A stretch of DNA of 25,682 nt, from positions 1-25,682 of the forward strand of contig JAUXDE010000010.1 in NCBI GenBank assembly GCA_030618495.1. Direction: 5' to 3'. Position numbers and translations under genes: made by a program. Origin of the DNA: Clostridia bacterium. Lineage in GTDB: Bacteria; UBA6262; WVXT01; JAUXBS01. The notes below the pieces were generated by a model. The model had not been told where the DNA came from. It did no database searches and saw only the letters and a list, made by a program, of their open reading frames with translations. The stretch's first letter is position 1, and each line of letters starts with the position of its first letter. Positions 16,393 through 24,426 of the stretch are shown here, one piece after another.

Positions 16393-16833
16393 TTATATTA
16401 CTTCTACTGTTCCCTTTGCCTCGGTTATTTTTTTTCTGGCACCGGCTGTAAATGCCTGGACTTTAACGTTAAGTTTCTTGCTCATATTGCCGTTACCCAA
16501 TATTTTTACGGGTTTCCTGCCGTTAATTACACCCTTGTCCATTAGTACCTGTTTTGTTACGGTATCATTATCAACGAATTTTTTATCCAATGTTTCAATC
16601 TTCACAATTTCATATTCTTTCGCGGACCTTCTTTTAAATCCCCTCTTGGGAACCCTGCGGATAAGAGGCATCTGTCCACCTTCAAAACCAATTGGAGTCC
16701 CACCGCCTGCCCTTGAGTTCTGTCCGTTATGCCCCCGCGTAGAGGTGCCCCCATGACCGGAAGCTCCACCCCTGCCAACAATTTTTTTTCTACGACGTGA
16801 ATTTTTTGCCGGTTTTAAATTCCACAGTTTCAT
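16393..16833 (-). CDS. rplO: 50S ribosomal protein L15
   Basis: Late-assembly large-subunit protein. The 146-aa sequence has the Gly/Arg-rich N-terminal extension ([29 protein letters not shown]) and the core [16 protein letters not shown]. Its ATG overlaps the rpsE stop by four bases, leaving no room for rpmD (L30), which normally lies between these two genes. Confidence 0.98.
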   Translation of the reverse strand: MKLWNLKPAKNSRRRKKIVGRGGASGHGGTSTRGHNGQNSRAGGGTPIGFEGGQMPLIRRVPKRGFKRRSAKEYEIVKIETLDKKFVDNDTVTKQVLMDKGVINGRKPVKILGNGNMSKKLNVKVQAFTAGARKKITEAKGTVEVI

Positions 16834-17330
16834 ATTTCTTCCACTTTCTTGCCCCTGAGCTCCGCGACGTCTTTTTTCGTTCTCAGGTTTCTAAGCCCGT
16901 CCAGTGTTGCAAAAACAACATTATAAGGGTTGCGTGATTTTTGTGATTTTGTTAATATGTCCCTGACGCCCAATGCTTCAATCACCGCTCTTACAGGACC
17001 ACCCGCAATCACCCCGGTACCCGGAGCGGCAGGTTTCATTATTACCCTGCTTGAGCAGAAGTTACCTACAATATCATGCGGAATAGTGTTTCCCAGCAGA
17101 GGAACGTTTACCAGGTTCTTTTTTGCCTTTGCAGCAGCCTTCTGAATGGAAGATTGGACTTCATTTGCCTTCCCGACAGCCGCTCCAACCCTGCCGTTCT
17201 TATCGCCAACCACCACCACGGTGCTGAAACTAAACCTCTTTCCGCCTTTAACAACCTTGCTGACACGGCTCACACCAACTACCGTTTCCGTAAATTTCTC
17301 TTCTGCCGCTATCCCATCAATTTCTGCCAT
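16830..17330 (-). CDS. rpsE: 30S ribosomal protein S5
   Basis: Small-subunit protein at the mRNA entry and decoding side. The 166-aa protein has the double-stranded RNA-binding-like N domain ([31 protein letters not shown]) and the C domain with [24 protein letters not shown]. It lies 23 bp behind rplR and overlaps rplO by four bases. Confidence 0.98.
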   Translation of the reverse strand: MAEIDGIAAEEKFTETVVGVSRVSKVVKGGKRFSFSTVVVVGDKNGRVGAAVGKANEVQSSIQKAAAKAKKNLVNVPLLGNTIPHDIVGNFCSSRVIMKPAAPGTGVIAGGPVRAVIEALGVRDILTKSQKSRNPYNVVFATLDGLRNLRTKKDVAELRGKKVEEI

Positions 17331-17353
17331 TATTTATTCCCTTCCCATCACAC

Positions 17354-17707
17354 TTAGAACTTTATTCCTTCTTCTCTTACGCTCTCGGCAAGTCCCCTGA
17401 CCCTGCCGTGATACTTATATCCCCCCCTGTCAAAAACAATTTTCTTAATACCTTTCTCTTTTGCCTTCTGAGCCAGAATTTTACCTATGATCCTGGAATT
17501 TTCCATCTTTTTTAATTTCTTCTTCTTTATTTCGGCTTCAAGAGAAGAAACCGAAACAATTGTCATGCCCTTAATATCATCAATTAACTGCCCGGATATA
17601 TTATTCAGGCTTCTGAATACAACCAGGCGCGGAACCGTGGCCGTACCGAATACTTTCTTTCTAATTCTATTATGTCTCCTTTTCCTTGCAAGCCCTATAT
17701 TCTTCAA
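17354..17707 (-). CDS. rplR: 50S ribosomal protein L18
   Basis: 5S rRNA-binding protein of the central protuberance. The 117-aa sequence has RKRRHNRIRKKVFGTATVPRL, VFRSLNNI and the C-terminal FDRGGYKYHGRVRGLAESVREEG; all are L18 hallmarks. The start is TTG at 17707, with AAGGA upstream. It lies 14 bp behind rplF. Confidence 0.97.
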   Translation of the reverse strand: MKNIGLARKRRHNRIRKKVFGTATVPRLVVFRSLNNISGQLIDDIKGMTIVSVSSLEAEIKKKKLKKMENSRIIGKILAQKAKEKGIKKIVFDRGGYKYHGRVRGLAESVREEGIKF

Positions 17708-17721
17708 TCAATCGTCCTTTC

Positions 17722-18288
17722 TTACTTCCCGCCTGCCCCCCCGCCAAATCCGGTACCGACCGCTGTCTTGCCTGCCTTCCTCTTAACCACTTCGTCAATG
17801 TACCTTATTCCTTTACCTTTATAAGGTTCCGGTTTCTTGATTCTCCTTATTCTGGCAGCCGTTTCACCAACAAGTTGTTTATCAACACCCGATATGGTTA
17901 CTTCCTGTTTTACAACTTTTATTGCTATTCCTTCCGGGAGATCAAATTCAACAGGATGTGAAAACCCCAGGGCCATTACCAGTTTATTGTCCTTGACTTC
18001 AGCCTTGTAGCCTAAACCTAACAATGTAAGTTTTTTCTCAAATCCTTTGGTTACGCCTATAAACATGTTGTTAACCAGGCTTCGCATCAGGCCATGAAGC
18101 GACCTGTTAATCTTGCTATCATTTTCCCTTTTCAAAATAATCCTTGTATTCTCATTTACAATTTCTATCGAAGGTGAAACCTTGCAGCTCAACTTACCAA
18201 GCGGCCCCGTTACTTCAATAACGTTGTCCTTTATACTGAACTTCACTCCTTCAACAACATCTATCGGCATTTTACCTACTCTACTCAT
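17722..18288 (-). CDS. rplF: 50S ribosomal protein L6
   Basis: Binds near the sarcin-ricin loop of 23S rRNA. The 188-aa protein has the two L6 repeats, with MSRVGKMPIDVVEGVKF at the start, VTGPLGKLSCKV, and the C-terminal KKPEPYKGKGIRYIDEVVKRKAGK (in parts). It ends in a Gly-rich tail (GFGGGAGGK), making it slightly longer than usual. The 82-bp gap before it carries a hairpin directly behind the rpsH stop. Confidence 0.98.
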   Translation of the reverse strand: MSRVGKMPIDVVEGVKFSIKDNVIEVTGPLGKLSCKVSPSIEIVNENTRIILKRENDSKINRSLHGLMRSLVNNMFIGVTKGFEKKLTLLGLGYKAEVKDNKLVMALGFSHPVEFDLPEGIAIKVVKQEVTISGVDKQLVGETAARIRRIKKPEPYKGKGIRYIDEVVKRKAGKTAVGTGFGGGAGGK

Positions 18289-18341
18289 ATCTTTATCCCC
18301 TGCTTGTTTTCCCTGATTCTTGCTTTTCTTCCTCTCCTCTT

Positions 18342-18368
18342 GAACTTTTGGATTTTGTCCAAAAGTTC
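18342..18368 (-). promoter_or_regulatory. Perfect 11-bp hairpin between rpsH and rplF
   Basis: GAACTTTTGGA (18342-18352) and TCCAAAAGTTC (18358-18368) are exact reverse complements around a 5-nt loop. The structure starts two bases after the rpsH stop. Minus-strand sequence beyond it is purine-rich (AAGAGGAGAGG), not a U-tract, so it is not an intrinsic terminator. A processing or stabilising site, or a translational control element for rplF, is possible. Confidence 0.7.
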
Positions 18369-18370
18369 CC

Positions 18371-18769
18371 CTACCAAACGTTACAGATTATTTCACCGCC
18401 AATGTTCATCTTGCGGCATTTTTTATCAGTCATTAAACCCTGAGAAGTCGAAAGTATGGAAATTCCCAACCCCCTGTATATTTTATCTATTTTACCCGCT
18501 CTTTTGTAACATCTCTTCCCGGGACTTGAGACACGCCTTATACCCCTGATAATTCTTTCCCCGGTGGGGGAATATTTCATATAAATCCTTAATATTCCCT
18601 GCTTATGATCTGAGATGTACTTGTAGTTTGCTATGAACCCTTCGTCTTTAAGAACTTTTAAAATAGCTTCCTTCATCGTTGAGGAAGGTATATCAACTTT
18701 TTCATTTTTCCTTTCATTAGCATTACGTACTCTCGTCAATAAATCTGCAACCGGATCGTTCATAGACAT
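18371..18769 (-). CDS. rpsH: 30S ribosomal protein S8
   Basis: Primary 16S rRNA binder and, in some bacteria, repressor of the spc operon. I chose the ATG at 18769 (132 aa, starting MSMNDPVADLLTRVRNANER) because GGGAGAG lies nine bases upstream and the length fits the family; the frame is open to 18862 but would overlap rpsN. The C-terminal block ISILSTSQGLMTDKKCRKMNIGGEIIC (in parts) is typical of S8. Confidence 0.97.
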   Translation of the reverse strand: MSMNDPVADLLTRVRNANERKNEKVDIPSSTMKEAILKVLKDEGFIANYKYISDHKQGILRIYMKYSPTGERIIRGIRRVSSPGKRCYKRAGKIDKIYRGLGISILSTSQGLMTDKKCRKMNIGGEIICNVW

Positions 18770-18785
18770 ATCTTCATACTCTCCC

Positions 18786-18971
18786 TTAAAAACTTGATTT
18801 CTTAATGCCGGGTATCCTGCCTTCATGCGCCAGTTTTCGGAAACATAACCTGCATAACCCAAAATCCCTCATATACCCCCTGGGCCTGCCGCAGCTACGA
18901 CAGCGGTTATATGCCCTGGTACTGAATTTAGCATTAAGCTTCTGTTTGGCTATAAGACTTTTCTTTGCCAT
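18786..18971 (-). CDS. rpsN: 30S ribosomal protein S14, zinc-binding short form
   Basis: A 61-aa type Z S14 with the zinc ligands C24, C27, C40 and C43 ([20 protein letters not shown]). It sits in the 3' head domain of the small subunit. The C-terminal [17 protein letters not shown]-type end (with W in place of F in most relatives) is recognisable. It lies 15 bp behind rplE. Confidence 0.98.
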   Translation of the reverse strand: MAKKSLIAKQKLNAKFSTRAYNRCRSCGRPRGYMRDFGLCRLCFRKLAHEGRIPGIKKSSF

Positions 18972-18986
18972 TAATAATATTCCTTT

Positions 18987-19538
18987 TTATTTTTTCTTCT
19001 TCCTGAAAGGCAATCCAAACAATTTTAGCAATTCAAGCGATTGTTCAGGTTTACCCGTAATTACTATCGTTATACTCATCCCCTTGGGTTTTGTTATTTT
19101 ATCAATATCAATTTCGGGAAAAATCAGTTCATCCCGCATCCCAAGAGTAAAATTGCCCTGCTTGTCAAATCCCTTTTCAGAAACTCCCTGAAAATCACGG
19201 ACCCTGGGAAGAGCAAAATTAATCATATGATCCAGAAAGTTGTACATTTTTGAACTACGCAGTGTAACTTTGCAGCCTATAGGCATGCCCTGGCGTAATT
19301 TAAAATTCGATACCGCGTTTTTGGCTCGCGTGGTTATAGGGGCCTGTCCCGAAATTAAAGTAAGCTCTTCTCTGGCTTCATCCAGAACCTTGATATCCTC
19401 TTTGGCCGCGGAAACTCCCATGTTAAGAATGATTTTCTTAACCACAGGAACCTCCATTTGGTTTTTCAGGTCAAACATCTCCATCATCTTTGGAATGATT
19501 TCTTTCTGATATTTTTCTTTTAAATTTGATTTATACAA
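18987..19538 (-). CDS. rplE: 50S ribosomal protein L5
   Basis: 5S rRNA-binding protein of the central protuberance. The 183-aa protein has KKIILNMGVSAAKED, ISGQAPITTRAKNAVSNFKLRQG (in parts), PIGCKVTLR, LPRVRDFQGVS and the end FGLPFRKKKK. The start is TTG at 19538, eight bases inside the end of rplX; the protein aligns from this point with known L5, so the TTG start is well supported. Confidence 0.97.
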   Translation of the reverse strand: MYKSNLKEKYQKEIIPKMMEMFDLKNQMEVPVVKKIILNMGVSAAKEDIKVLDEAREELTLISGQAPITTRAKNAVSNFKLRQGMPIGCKVTLRSSKMYNFLDHMINFALPRVRDFQGVSEKGFDKQGNFTLGMRDELIFPEIDIDKITKPKGMSITIVITGKPEQSLELLKLFGLPFRKKKK

Positions 19539-19842
19539 TCATCTCACCGCATTTCTTACAGATTCTTATTTTTTTACCGTCGCTTAGCTTATCCCTCTGT
19601 ACCCGGGTAGGCTGATTACATTTCGGACAGACCAGCTGAATATTTGACATGTTTAAGGGTGCTTCTTTTTCAACAATACCGCCCGGCTCTGTCTGGGTGG
19701 GGCGGGTATGCCTCTTGATGAAATTGATTTTACTGATTATAACCTTGTTCTTTACGGGAAAAACCTTTAATACTTCCCCCGTTTTTCCCTTATCCTTGCC
19801 CGTTTTTACAATCACTTTGTCTTTTTTCTTGATAGATATCAT
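19531..19842 (-). CDS. rplX: 50S ribosomal protein L24 with Cys4 zinc-ribbon-like tail
   Basis: Assembly-initiating 23S rRNA binder with a KOW motif (KKKDKVIVKTGKDKGKTGEV). The 103-aa protein ends in a likely zinc site: C72, C75, C95 and C98 (VCPKCNQPTR ... ICKKCGE). Some lineages have this form and others have lost the cysteines. It overlaps rplE by eight bases and lies 14 bp behind rplN. Confidence 0.97.
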   Translation of the reverse strand: MISIKKKDKVIVKTGKDKGKTGEVLKVFPVKNKVIISKINFIKRHTRPTQTEPGGIVEKEAPLNMSNIQLVCPKCNQPTRVQRDKLSDGKKIRICKKCGEMIV

Positions 19843-19856
19843 TTTTTCACCAGTCT

Positions 19857-20225
19857 TTATACAATTTCCGGCGCCAGGGATATGATTTTAGCAAATCCCT
19901 TTTCTCTCAATTCCCTTGCAACGGGGCCAAATATTCTCGTCCCTACCGGTTCCTTGTTGGGATCGATTATTACCGCTCCGTTGTCATCAAACTTAACATA
20001 AGAACCGTCTTCGCGTCTTATATTCTTACGAACACGGACAATAACCGCTTTGACCACCTCTCCCTTCTTAACAGTACCCTTGGGTATTGCCTTCTTAACG
20101 CTGGCAACTATTATGTCACCCAGTCCGGCATACCTTCTTCTTGTACCGCCAAGAACTTTGAAACATAGAATTTCTTTCGCGCCTGAATTATCCGCTACCT
20201 TTAATCTTGATTGCTCCTGAATCAT
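19857..20225 (-). CDS. rplN: 50S ribosomal protein L14
   Basis: Forms part of an intersubunit bridge. The 122-aa sequence is a textbook L14: [40 protein letters not shown] (in parts), the KAVIVRVRK block, and [23 protein letters not shown]. The AGGAAGG ribosome binding site lies rather far (about 15 nt) from the ATG. Confidence 0.98.
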   Translation of the reverse strand: MIQEQSRLKVADNSGAKEILCFKVLGGTRRRYAGLGDIIVASVKKAIPKGTVKKGEVVKAVIVRVRKNIRREDGSYVKFDDNGAVIIDPNKEPVGTRIFGPVARELREKGFAKIISLAPEIV

Positions 20226-20261
20226 AGCTAATTTTAAAATCCCTTCCTGTGTTTTTTGGCT

Positions 20262-20516
20262 CTATGCCTTTTCAATAACCTTCAATATTTTCCATCTTTT
20301 GGTTTTACTCAGAGGCCTGGTTTCAACAATCGACACCCTGTCTCCGACATGACTTTCGTTCTTCCTGTCATCAGCGGCGTATTTCCTGGTTTTTTTTACA
20401 ACCTTGCCGTATAAGGAATGATTGATGATTCTTGTTACCCGCACGATTCTTGTTTTGTCCATCTTATCACTGATTATCTCGCCGAAAAAAACCTTTCTTG
20501 AGCCACGTTTCTCCAT
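20262..20516 (-). CDS. rpsQ: 30S ribosomal protein S17
   Basis: OB-fold primary 16S rRNA binder. The 84-aa protein has RKVFFGEIISDKMDKTRIVRV (in parts), the Y-KYAADD-type block and HVGDRVSIVETRPLSKTKRW. Its ATG shares one base with the rpmC stop (TAATG). It lies 36 bp before rplN. Confidence 0.98.
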   Translation of the reverse strand: MEKRGSRKVFFGEIISDKMDKTRIVRVTRIINHSLYGKVVKKTRKYAADDRKNESHVGDRVSIVETRPLSKTKRWKILKVIEKA

Positions 20517-20710
20517 TATTTCTCCATCCTTTTCTCATTCAGAACCGTCATCATCCTTGCAACGTCGCGGCGCAATTGACCTATTCTTAAAGGATTCTTT
20601 AATTTTCCCGAATTGTTTTCAAACTTCATCTGGAATAGTTTCTGCCTGCTTTCCTTTAATTCCAGTTGAATCTCCTCCACGGTTTTTTCTCGTATTTTAC
20701 TTGCTTTCAT
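20516..20710 (-). CDS. rpmC: 50S ribosomal protein L29
   Basis: Small helical protein near the exit tunnel, a docking site for exit-tunnel factors. The 64-aa protein has the L29 pattern EIQLELKESRQKLFQMKFENNSGKLKNPLRIGQLRRDVARM (given here as a description of two helices at about 12-35 and 40-60). It lies 7 bp behind rplP and overlaps rpsQ by one base. Confidence 0.97.
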   Translation of the reverse strand: MKASKIREKTVEEIQLELKESRQKLFQMKFENNSGKLKNPLRIGQLRRDVARMMTVLNEKRMEK

Positions 20711-20717
20711 TTAAACC

Positions 20718-21122
20718 TCACCTTGTTATCATCTTGGTCTTAATGGGAAACTTATGCCTTGCCAGGTTCACTGCCTTTTTTGCCTCTTCAAGTGACACTC
20801 CGCCTATTTCAAGCATAATTCTTCCCGGCTTAACAACGGCTACCCAGTACTCCGGATCCCCCTTGCCTTTCCCCATCCGGGTTTCAGCCGGTTTCTTTGT
20901 AACCGATTTATCCGGAAATATTCTCACCCAGACCTTCCCGCCTTTTTTAAGGCTTCGGGTCATGGCAACACGCGCTGCTTCTATCTGATTATTGGTTATC
21001 CATGCCGGCTCAAGAGCCTGCAAACCAAACTCACCAAAGTTAATGTTGCATCCCCGGTAAGCTAATCCTCTCATTCTTCCCCGTTGAAGTTTTCTATATT
21101 TAACTCTTTTTGGCATTAACAT
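20718..21122 (-). CDS. rplP: 50S ribosomal protein L16
   Basis: Contacts A-site tRNA and 5S rRNA. The 134-aa protein starts [11 protein letters not shown], the common form, so I keep the first ATG although a second lies two codons later. Blocks [20 protein letters not shown] (in parts), EAARVAMTR and [21 protein letters not shown] are diagnostic. It starts 3 bp behind the rpsC stop. Confidence 0.98.
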   Translation of the reverse strand: MLMPKRVKYRKLQRGRMRGLAYRGCNINFGEFGLQALEPAWITNNQIEAARVAMTRSLKKGGKVWVRIFPDKSVTKKPAETRMGKGKGDPEYWVAVVKPGRIMLEIGGVSLEEAKKAVNLARHKFPIKTKMITR

Positions 21123-21125
21123 TTT

Positions 21126-21986
21126 TTATTCCACCGTTTTCTTATCTTCTGAGGAATCCACCTTACTATCACTTTTATCTGGTTCCACTTTTTTTACTTC
21201 ATCAACGCTCTTTGTTTCTACCACATCCCCGGCAGCCTGTGAACCTGCTTTACTCTCTTCTTTATCCTGCGCAACTTTTTCCTTCCCGTCAGTTGATTCC
21301 CGGGACGTTTTAGCTTTCTCTGCAGCTCCGGGGTCTCCCGCAATACGCTGCTTCAATTTTTTTTCAAAATCATCTTCAATAAAGATCCATACCTTAACGC
21401 CGATTTTTCCATAACTGGTATTGCTCTCGGCAAAACCATAGCAAATATTCGCCTTCAATGTCTGCAGCGGAATACGGCCTTCCTTCATCCATTCCGTTCG
21501 GGCTATTTCCGCTCCGTTTAGCCTTCCGCTTACTTTTATTTTAATTCCCTGGGCGCCCCCTGCCATCGATCGGCTGATGGTTTTTTTCAATATTCTCCTG
21601 AAGGAGCCTCTTTTCAACAGTTGCTGCGCAATGTCTTCTGCAACTATTTGAGCATCCAATTCCGGCTTTTTAATGGGTATTATGTTTATGTTAATCTGGG
21701 AATCGGTCATTTGCTCCATTTCCGTTTTCAGCACTTCAATATCGGAACCTCTTTTTCCTATGACAAGTCCCGGCCTCGCGGTATAAATATTTACCCTTAT
21801 GGATTTCCCCGCTCTCTCAATAATGATTTTACCGATTCCGGCATTGAAAAATTTCTTCTTGATAAAATCACGTATTGCCAAATCCTCCTGAATAAAATCA
21901 GGAACATTTCTTTTGGAAAACCACTTGGCATCCCACATTTTATTAAATCCTAAACGAACACCTAAAGGATGAACTTTCTGCCCCAA
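21126..21986 (-). CDS. rpsC: 30S ribosomal protein S3 with long charged C-terminal tail
   Basis: Small-subunit head protein at the mRNA entry, with helicase function. The KH domain has VIGKRG (75-80), and the C domain has GAQGIKIKVSGRLNGAEIART (in parts) and SYGKIGVKVWIF. At 286 aa it is about 60-75 residues longer than usual: after KQRIAG (about 217) comes a low-complexity tail rich in Lys, Glu, Asp and Ser. The start is TTG at 21986, preceded by GGGAGG at good spacing. Codons 218-228 resemble one end of the rpsK-rpsD palindromic element. Confidence 0.97.
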   Translation of the reverse strand: MGQKVHPLGVRLGFNKMWDAKWFSKRNVPDFIQEDLAIRDFIKKKFFNAGIGKIIIERAGKSIRVNIYTARPGLVIGKRGSDIEVLKTEMEQMTDSQININIIPIKKPELDAQIVAEDIAQQLLKRGSFRRILKKTISRSMAGGAQGIKIKVSGRLNGAEIARTEWMKEGRIPLQTLKANICYGFAESNTSYGKIGVKVWIFIEDDFEKKLKQRIAGDPGAAEKAKTSRESTDGKEKVAQDKEESKAGSQAAGDVVETKSVDEVKKVEPDKSDSKVDSSEDKKTVE

Positions 21987-22001
21987 ATCAACCTCCCATT
22001 A

Positions 22002-22020
22002 GTGACTCCGCCTCAGTCAC
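22002..22020 (-). promoter_or_regulatory. Hairpin just before the rpsC ribosome binding site
   Basis: GTGACT (22002-22007) and AGTCAC (22015-22020) form a perfect 6-bp stem with a 7-nt loop in the rplV-rpsC gap. It ends a few bases before the GGGAGG ribosome binding site of rpsC, so it could influence rpsC initiation from its TTG codon. Confidence 0.45.
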
Positions 22021-22030
22021 GGATTCTTTT

Positions 22031-22360
22031 TTACTCTTTTTCTTTTACCTTTATTGTTATATGACACATCTTACGTTTATAAGTTACTCCACGACCCATT
22101 GCCGCCGGCCTCATCCTTTTCAGCGTTGGGCCCTGGCCTACATGGGCTTCACTCACGTATATCTCGTTCAAATCCTTCGTACTCTTGAGGTTAGCCACTG
22201 CTGATTTTACAGTCTTTTCAACGGCAATTCCGGCGCGACGTTTAATAAACTTCGTAACACCATATGCCTCGTTAATAGATTTACCTGAAATAAGTTTTAG
22301 GATCTGGCCTACTTTTCTCGGCCCTAAACGAACAAATCTTGAAACCGCCTTAGCTTCCAT
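22031..22360 (-). CDS. rplV: 50S ribosomal protein L22
   Basis: Exit-tunnel constriction protein. The 109-aa sequence has AVSRFVRLGPRKVGQILKLI (in parts), the SAVANLKSTKDLN block, and the tunnel loop region with the conserved RMRPAAMGRGVTYKRKMCHITI (in parts). It lies 12 bp behind rpsS. Confidence 0.98.
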   Translation of the reverse strand: MEAKAVSRFVRLGPRKVGQILKLISGKSINEAYGVTKFIKRRAGIAVEKTVKSAVANLKSTKDLNEIYVSEAHVGQGPTLKRMRPAAMGRGVTYKRKMCHITIKVKEKE

Positions 22361-22372
22361 GTTTCTCCCTCA

Positions 22373-22660
22373 CTATGTTGTTGATGTCGCTTCCCTTGTA
22401 TGGGCAACGCCATGTCCCCTGAAAAACCTCGTATGAGCAAACTCTCCCAACTTGTGCCCAACCATTTCCTCGGTAATATAGACCGAAATGAACCTTTTGC
22501 CGTTGTGGACCGCAAAAGTGAGCCCCACGAACTCCGGGGTTATAATTGAACTCCGCGCCCAGGTTTTAATAGGTTTTTTATCTCCCGAATTTCTTGTTTT
22601 TTCAACTTTTCGCAGGAGTTTCTCATCAATGAAAGGACCTTTTTTGGTTGATCTCGACAT
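22373..22660 (-). CDS. rpsS: 30S ribosomal protein S19
   Basis: Small-subunit head protein forming a complex with S13. The 95-aa sequence opens [20 protein letters not shown] and has [21 protein letters not shown] (in parts) and [16 protein letters not shown], all typical of S19. It lies 12 bp behind rplB. Confidence 0.98.
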   Translation of the reverse strand: MSRSTKKGPFIDEKLLRKVEKTRNSGDKKPIKTWARSSIITPEFVGLTFAVHNGKRFISVYITEEMVGHKLGEFAHTRFFRGHGVAHTREATSTT

Positions 22661-22672
22661 TAGCGCTCCTTT

Positions 22673-23503
22673 TTATTTATTAGGCCTTCTTCTTATGATC
22701 ATGCTACTTGAACTTTTCTTAGCGTTTCTTGTCCTGTATCCCTTACAGGGCTTTCCCCATGGACTTTGAGGATGCTTCTTCCCCTTGCTCTTACCCCGGC
22801 CTCCACCGTGCGGGTGGTCACAAGTATTCATTGCTACCCCTCGAACCGTCGGGCGTATACCTAACTTGCGCTTACTGCCGGCGCTGCCAAGCACAATGGC
22901 ATTGTGTTCAATATTGCCAACCTGGCCTATGGTTGCCCTGCAGTTTATCGAAACGCGCCTGATTTCGCCTGACGGCATTTTTAAATGGCCGTATTTCTTT
23001 TCCTTGACTTTCAGTTCAGCGTAAGAACCGGCGCTCCGCGCCAACTGTCCGCCCAAACCTCTTGTCAATTCAATATTGTGAACCATTGTCCCTTCGGGAA
23101 TTTTTGCAAGCGGCATGCAATTTCCAACAGACAGCTTTACCGATTCCCCGCTTATCACCGTGTCCCCGACTTTTAATCCGTCGGGCTGTAAGATATATCT
23201 TTTCTCACCATCGTCATACTGCAGCAGAACAATACGGCATGAACGGTTCGGGTCATACTCAATCGTAATAACTTTCGCCGGCGCATCATATTTGTCACGC
23301 TTAAAATCAATAAACCGGTATTTGCGTTTATGCCCTCCGCCCCTATGCCTTACGGTGATTCTACCCTGGTTATTCCTTCCGCCATGCGAGCGCAATCCCA
23401 CGACAAGCGACTTCTCGGGCTTTTCCCTGGTAATATCATTAGTTGAAACTCTAACGGCAAACCTTGTTCCCGGTGTTCCGTTTTTTAATACCTTCAGTGC
23501 CAC
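22673..23503 (-). CDS. rplB: 50S ribosomal protein L2
   Basis: Core protein beside the peptidyl transferase centre. I place the start at GTG 23503 (276 aa, [17 protein letters not shown]), because AAGGAG lies about six bases upstream and the length and N-terminus match the family. An in-frame TTG five codons earlier would sit inside rplW with the Shine-Dalgarno inside its own coding region. Blocks: [21 protein letters not shown] (in parts), [12 protein letters not shown], and the catalytic-centre loop [15 protein letters not shown] followed by [13 protein letters not shown]. Confidence 0.97.
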   Translation of the reverse strand: MALKVLKNGTPGTRFAVRVSTNDITREKPEKSLVVGLRSHGGRNNQGRITVRHRGGGHKRKYRFIDFKRDKYDAPAKVITIEYDPNRSCRIVLLQYDDGEKRYILQPDGLKVGDTVISGESVKLSVGNCMPLAKIPEGTMVHNIELTRGLGGQLARSAGSYAELKVKEKKYGHLKMPSGEIRRVSINCRATIGQVGNIEHNAIVLGSAGSKRKLGIRPTVRGVAMNTCDHPHGGGRGKSKGKKHPQSPWGKPCKGYRTRNAKKSSSSMIIRRRPNK

Positions 23504-23504
23504 T

Positions 23505-23795
23505 TTATACTCCTTCAAATACCTTTATAGTATCTCCTGCTTTTAGAGTAACTATCGCCTTTTTCCTGGAAGAAGTATAACCCTCATATCTTCCAAGCCG
23601 TTTTTTCTTACCCCTTGATTTAACGGTGTTGACCTTCAGTACTTTAACCTTAAACAGTTGTTCTATTGCTTTTTTTATTTCAATTTTATTTGACTTTACA
23701 TGAACATAAAAACTGTATTGATTGCTACCCGACCTGAGTGATGTACTCTTCTCAGTAACTACCGGACTCTGTATTATCTGATATCCCAGTAACAT
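23505..23795 (-). CDS. rplW: 50S ribosomal protein L23
   Basis: Exit-tunnel rim protein and docking site for trigger factor and SRP. The 96-aa sequence has [35 protein letters not shown] (in parts) with the following VKVLKVNTV, and the end [20 protein letters not shown]. Its ATG shares one base with the rplD stop (TAATG). Confidence 0.97.
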   Translation of the reverse strand: MLLGYQIIQSPVVTEKSTSLRSGSNQYSFYVHVKSNKIEIKKAIEQLFKVKVLKVNTVKSRGKKKRLGRYEGYTSSRKKAIVTLKAGDTIKVFEGV

Positions 23796-24421
23796 TATAC
23801 AAGCACCTCTTTCATAGCATTTACTGCATCCTGAACGATGATTGTTTTTTCATAATTAAGCAAATCATGAACATTTATGTTTTTTAGAACTATTAACTTA
23901 GCATCCGCCAGGTTTGAAAAAGCCCTCATCGTACCCGGATTTTCCTGTTTGATTATAATAAGGGTCTTATATGCGCCTAACTGCATATCTTTTAGAAACC
24001 TATTTGCAAATTTTGTTTTTGGCTCTTTAAACTCAAGCGAATCAATAATTAAAAGGTTTCCTTCCTTCAGCTTATTCGTTAATATCTGCCTGATGGCGCA
24101 CTTCCTTTTCCGTCTTGGAAAAGCTGTTTTGTAGGAACGAGGCCTCGGGCCAAAAGTTATCCCTCCATGGTTCCATAATGGAGAACGGATACTTCCGACT
24201 CTTGCTCTTCCCGTACCTTTTTGTCTCCATGGCTTGACACCGCCGCCCCTTACTTCACCCCTGGTCTTTGTAGACGCTGTGCCCCTGTGCCTTCCCGCAA
24301 GCTGCGCAACCAGCGCCTCGTGAACAAGCACGGGATTCACCTTAACGTTAAACACAACTTCATCCAACTGAAGCTTGCCGGTTTTTTCACCCCTGGCATT
24401 GATTATATCTATTTCAGGCAT
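23795..24421 (-). CDS. rplD: 50S ribosomal protein L4
   Basis: Tunnel-constriction protein, often a regulator of its own operon. The 208-aa protein has the extended loop [22 protein letters not shown] (in parts), [20 protein letters not shown] and the C-terminal L4/L1 fold. It lies 5 bp behind rplC and overlaps rplW by one base. Confidence 0.98.
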   Translation of the reverse strand: MPEIDIINARGEKTGKLQLDEVVFNVKVNPVLVHEALVAQLAGRHRGTASTKTRGEVRGGGVKPWRQKGTGRARVGSIRSPLWNHGGITFGPRPRSYKTAFPRRKRKCAIRQILTNKLKEGNLLIIDSLEFKEPKTKFANRFLKDMQLGAYKTLIIIKQENPGTMRAFSNLADAKLIVLKNINVHDLLNYEKTIIVQDAVNAMKEVLV

Positions 24422-24426
24422 AAATA

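Noticed and set aside
18770-18862. Longer rpsH reading frame starting at 18862
   Set aside because: It would overlap rpsN, and the 31 extra residues do not belong to S8; the ATG at 18769 has a good ribosome binding site.
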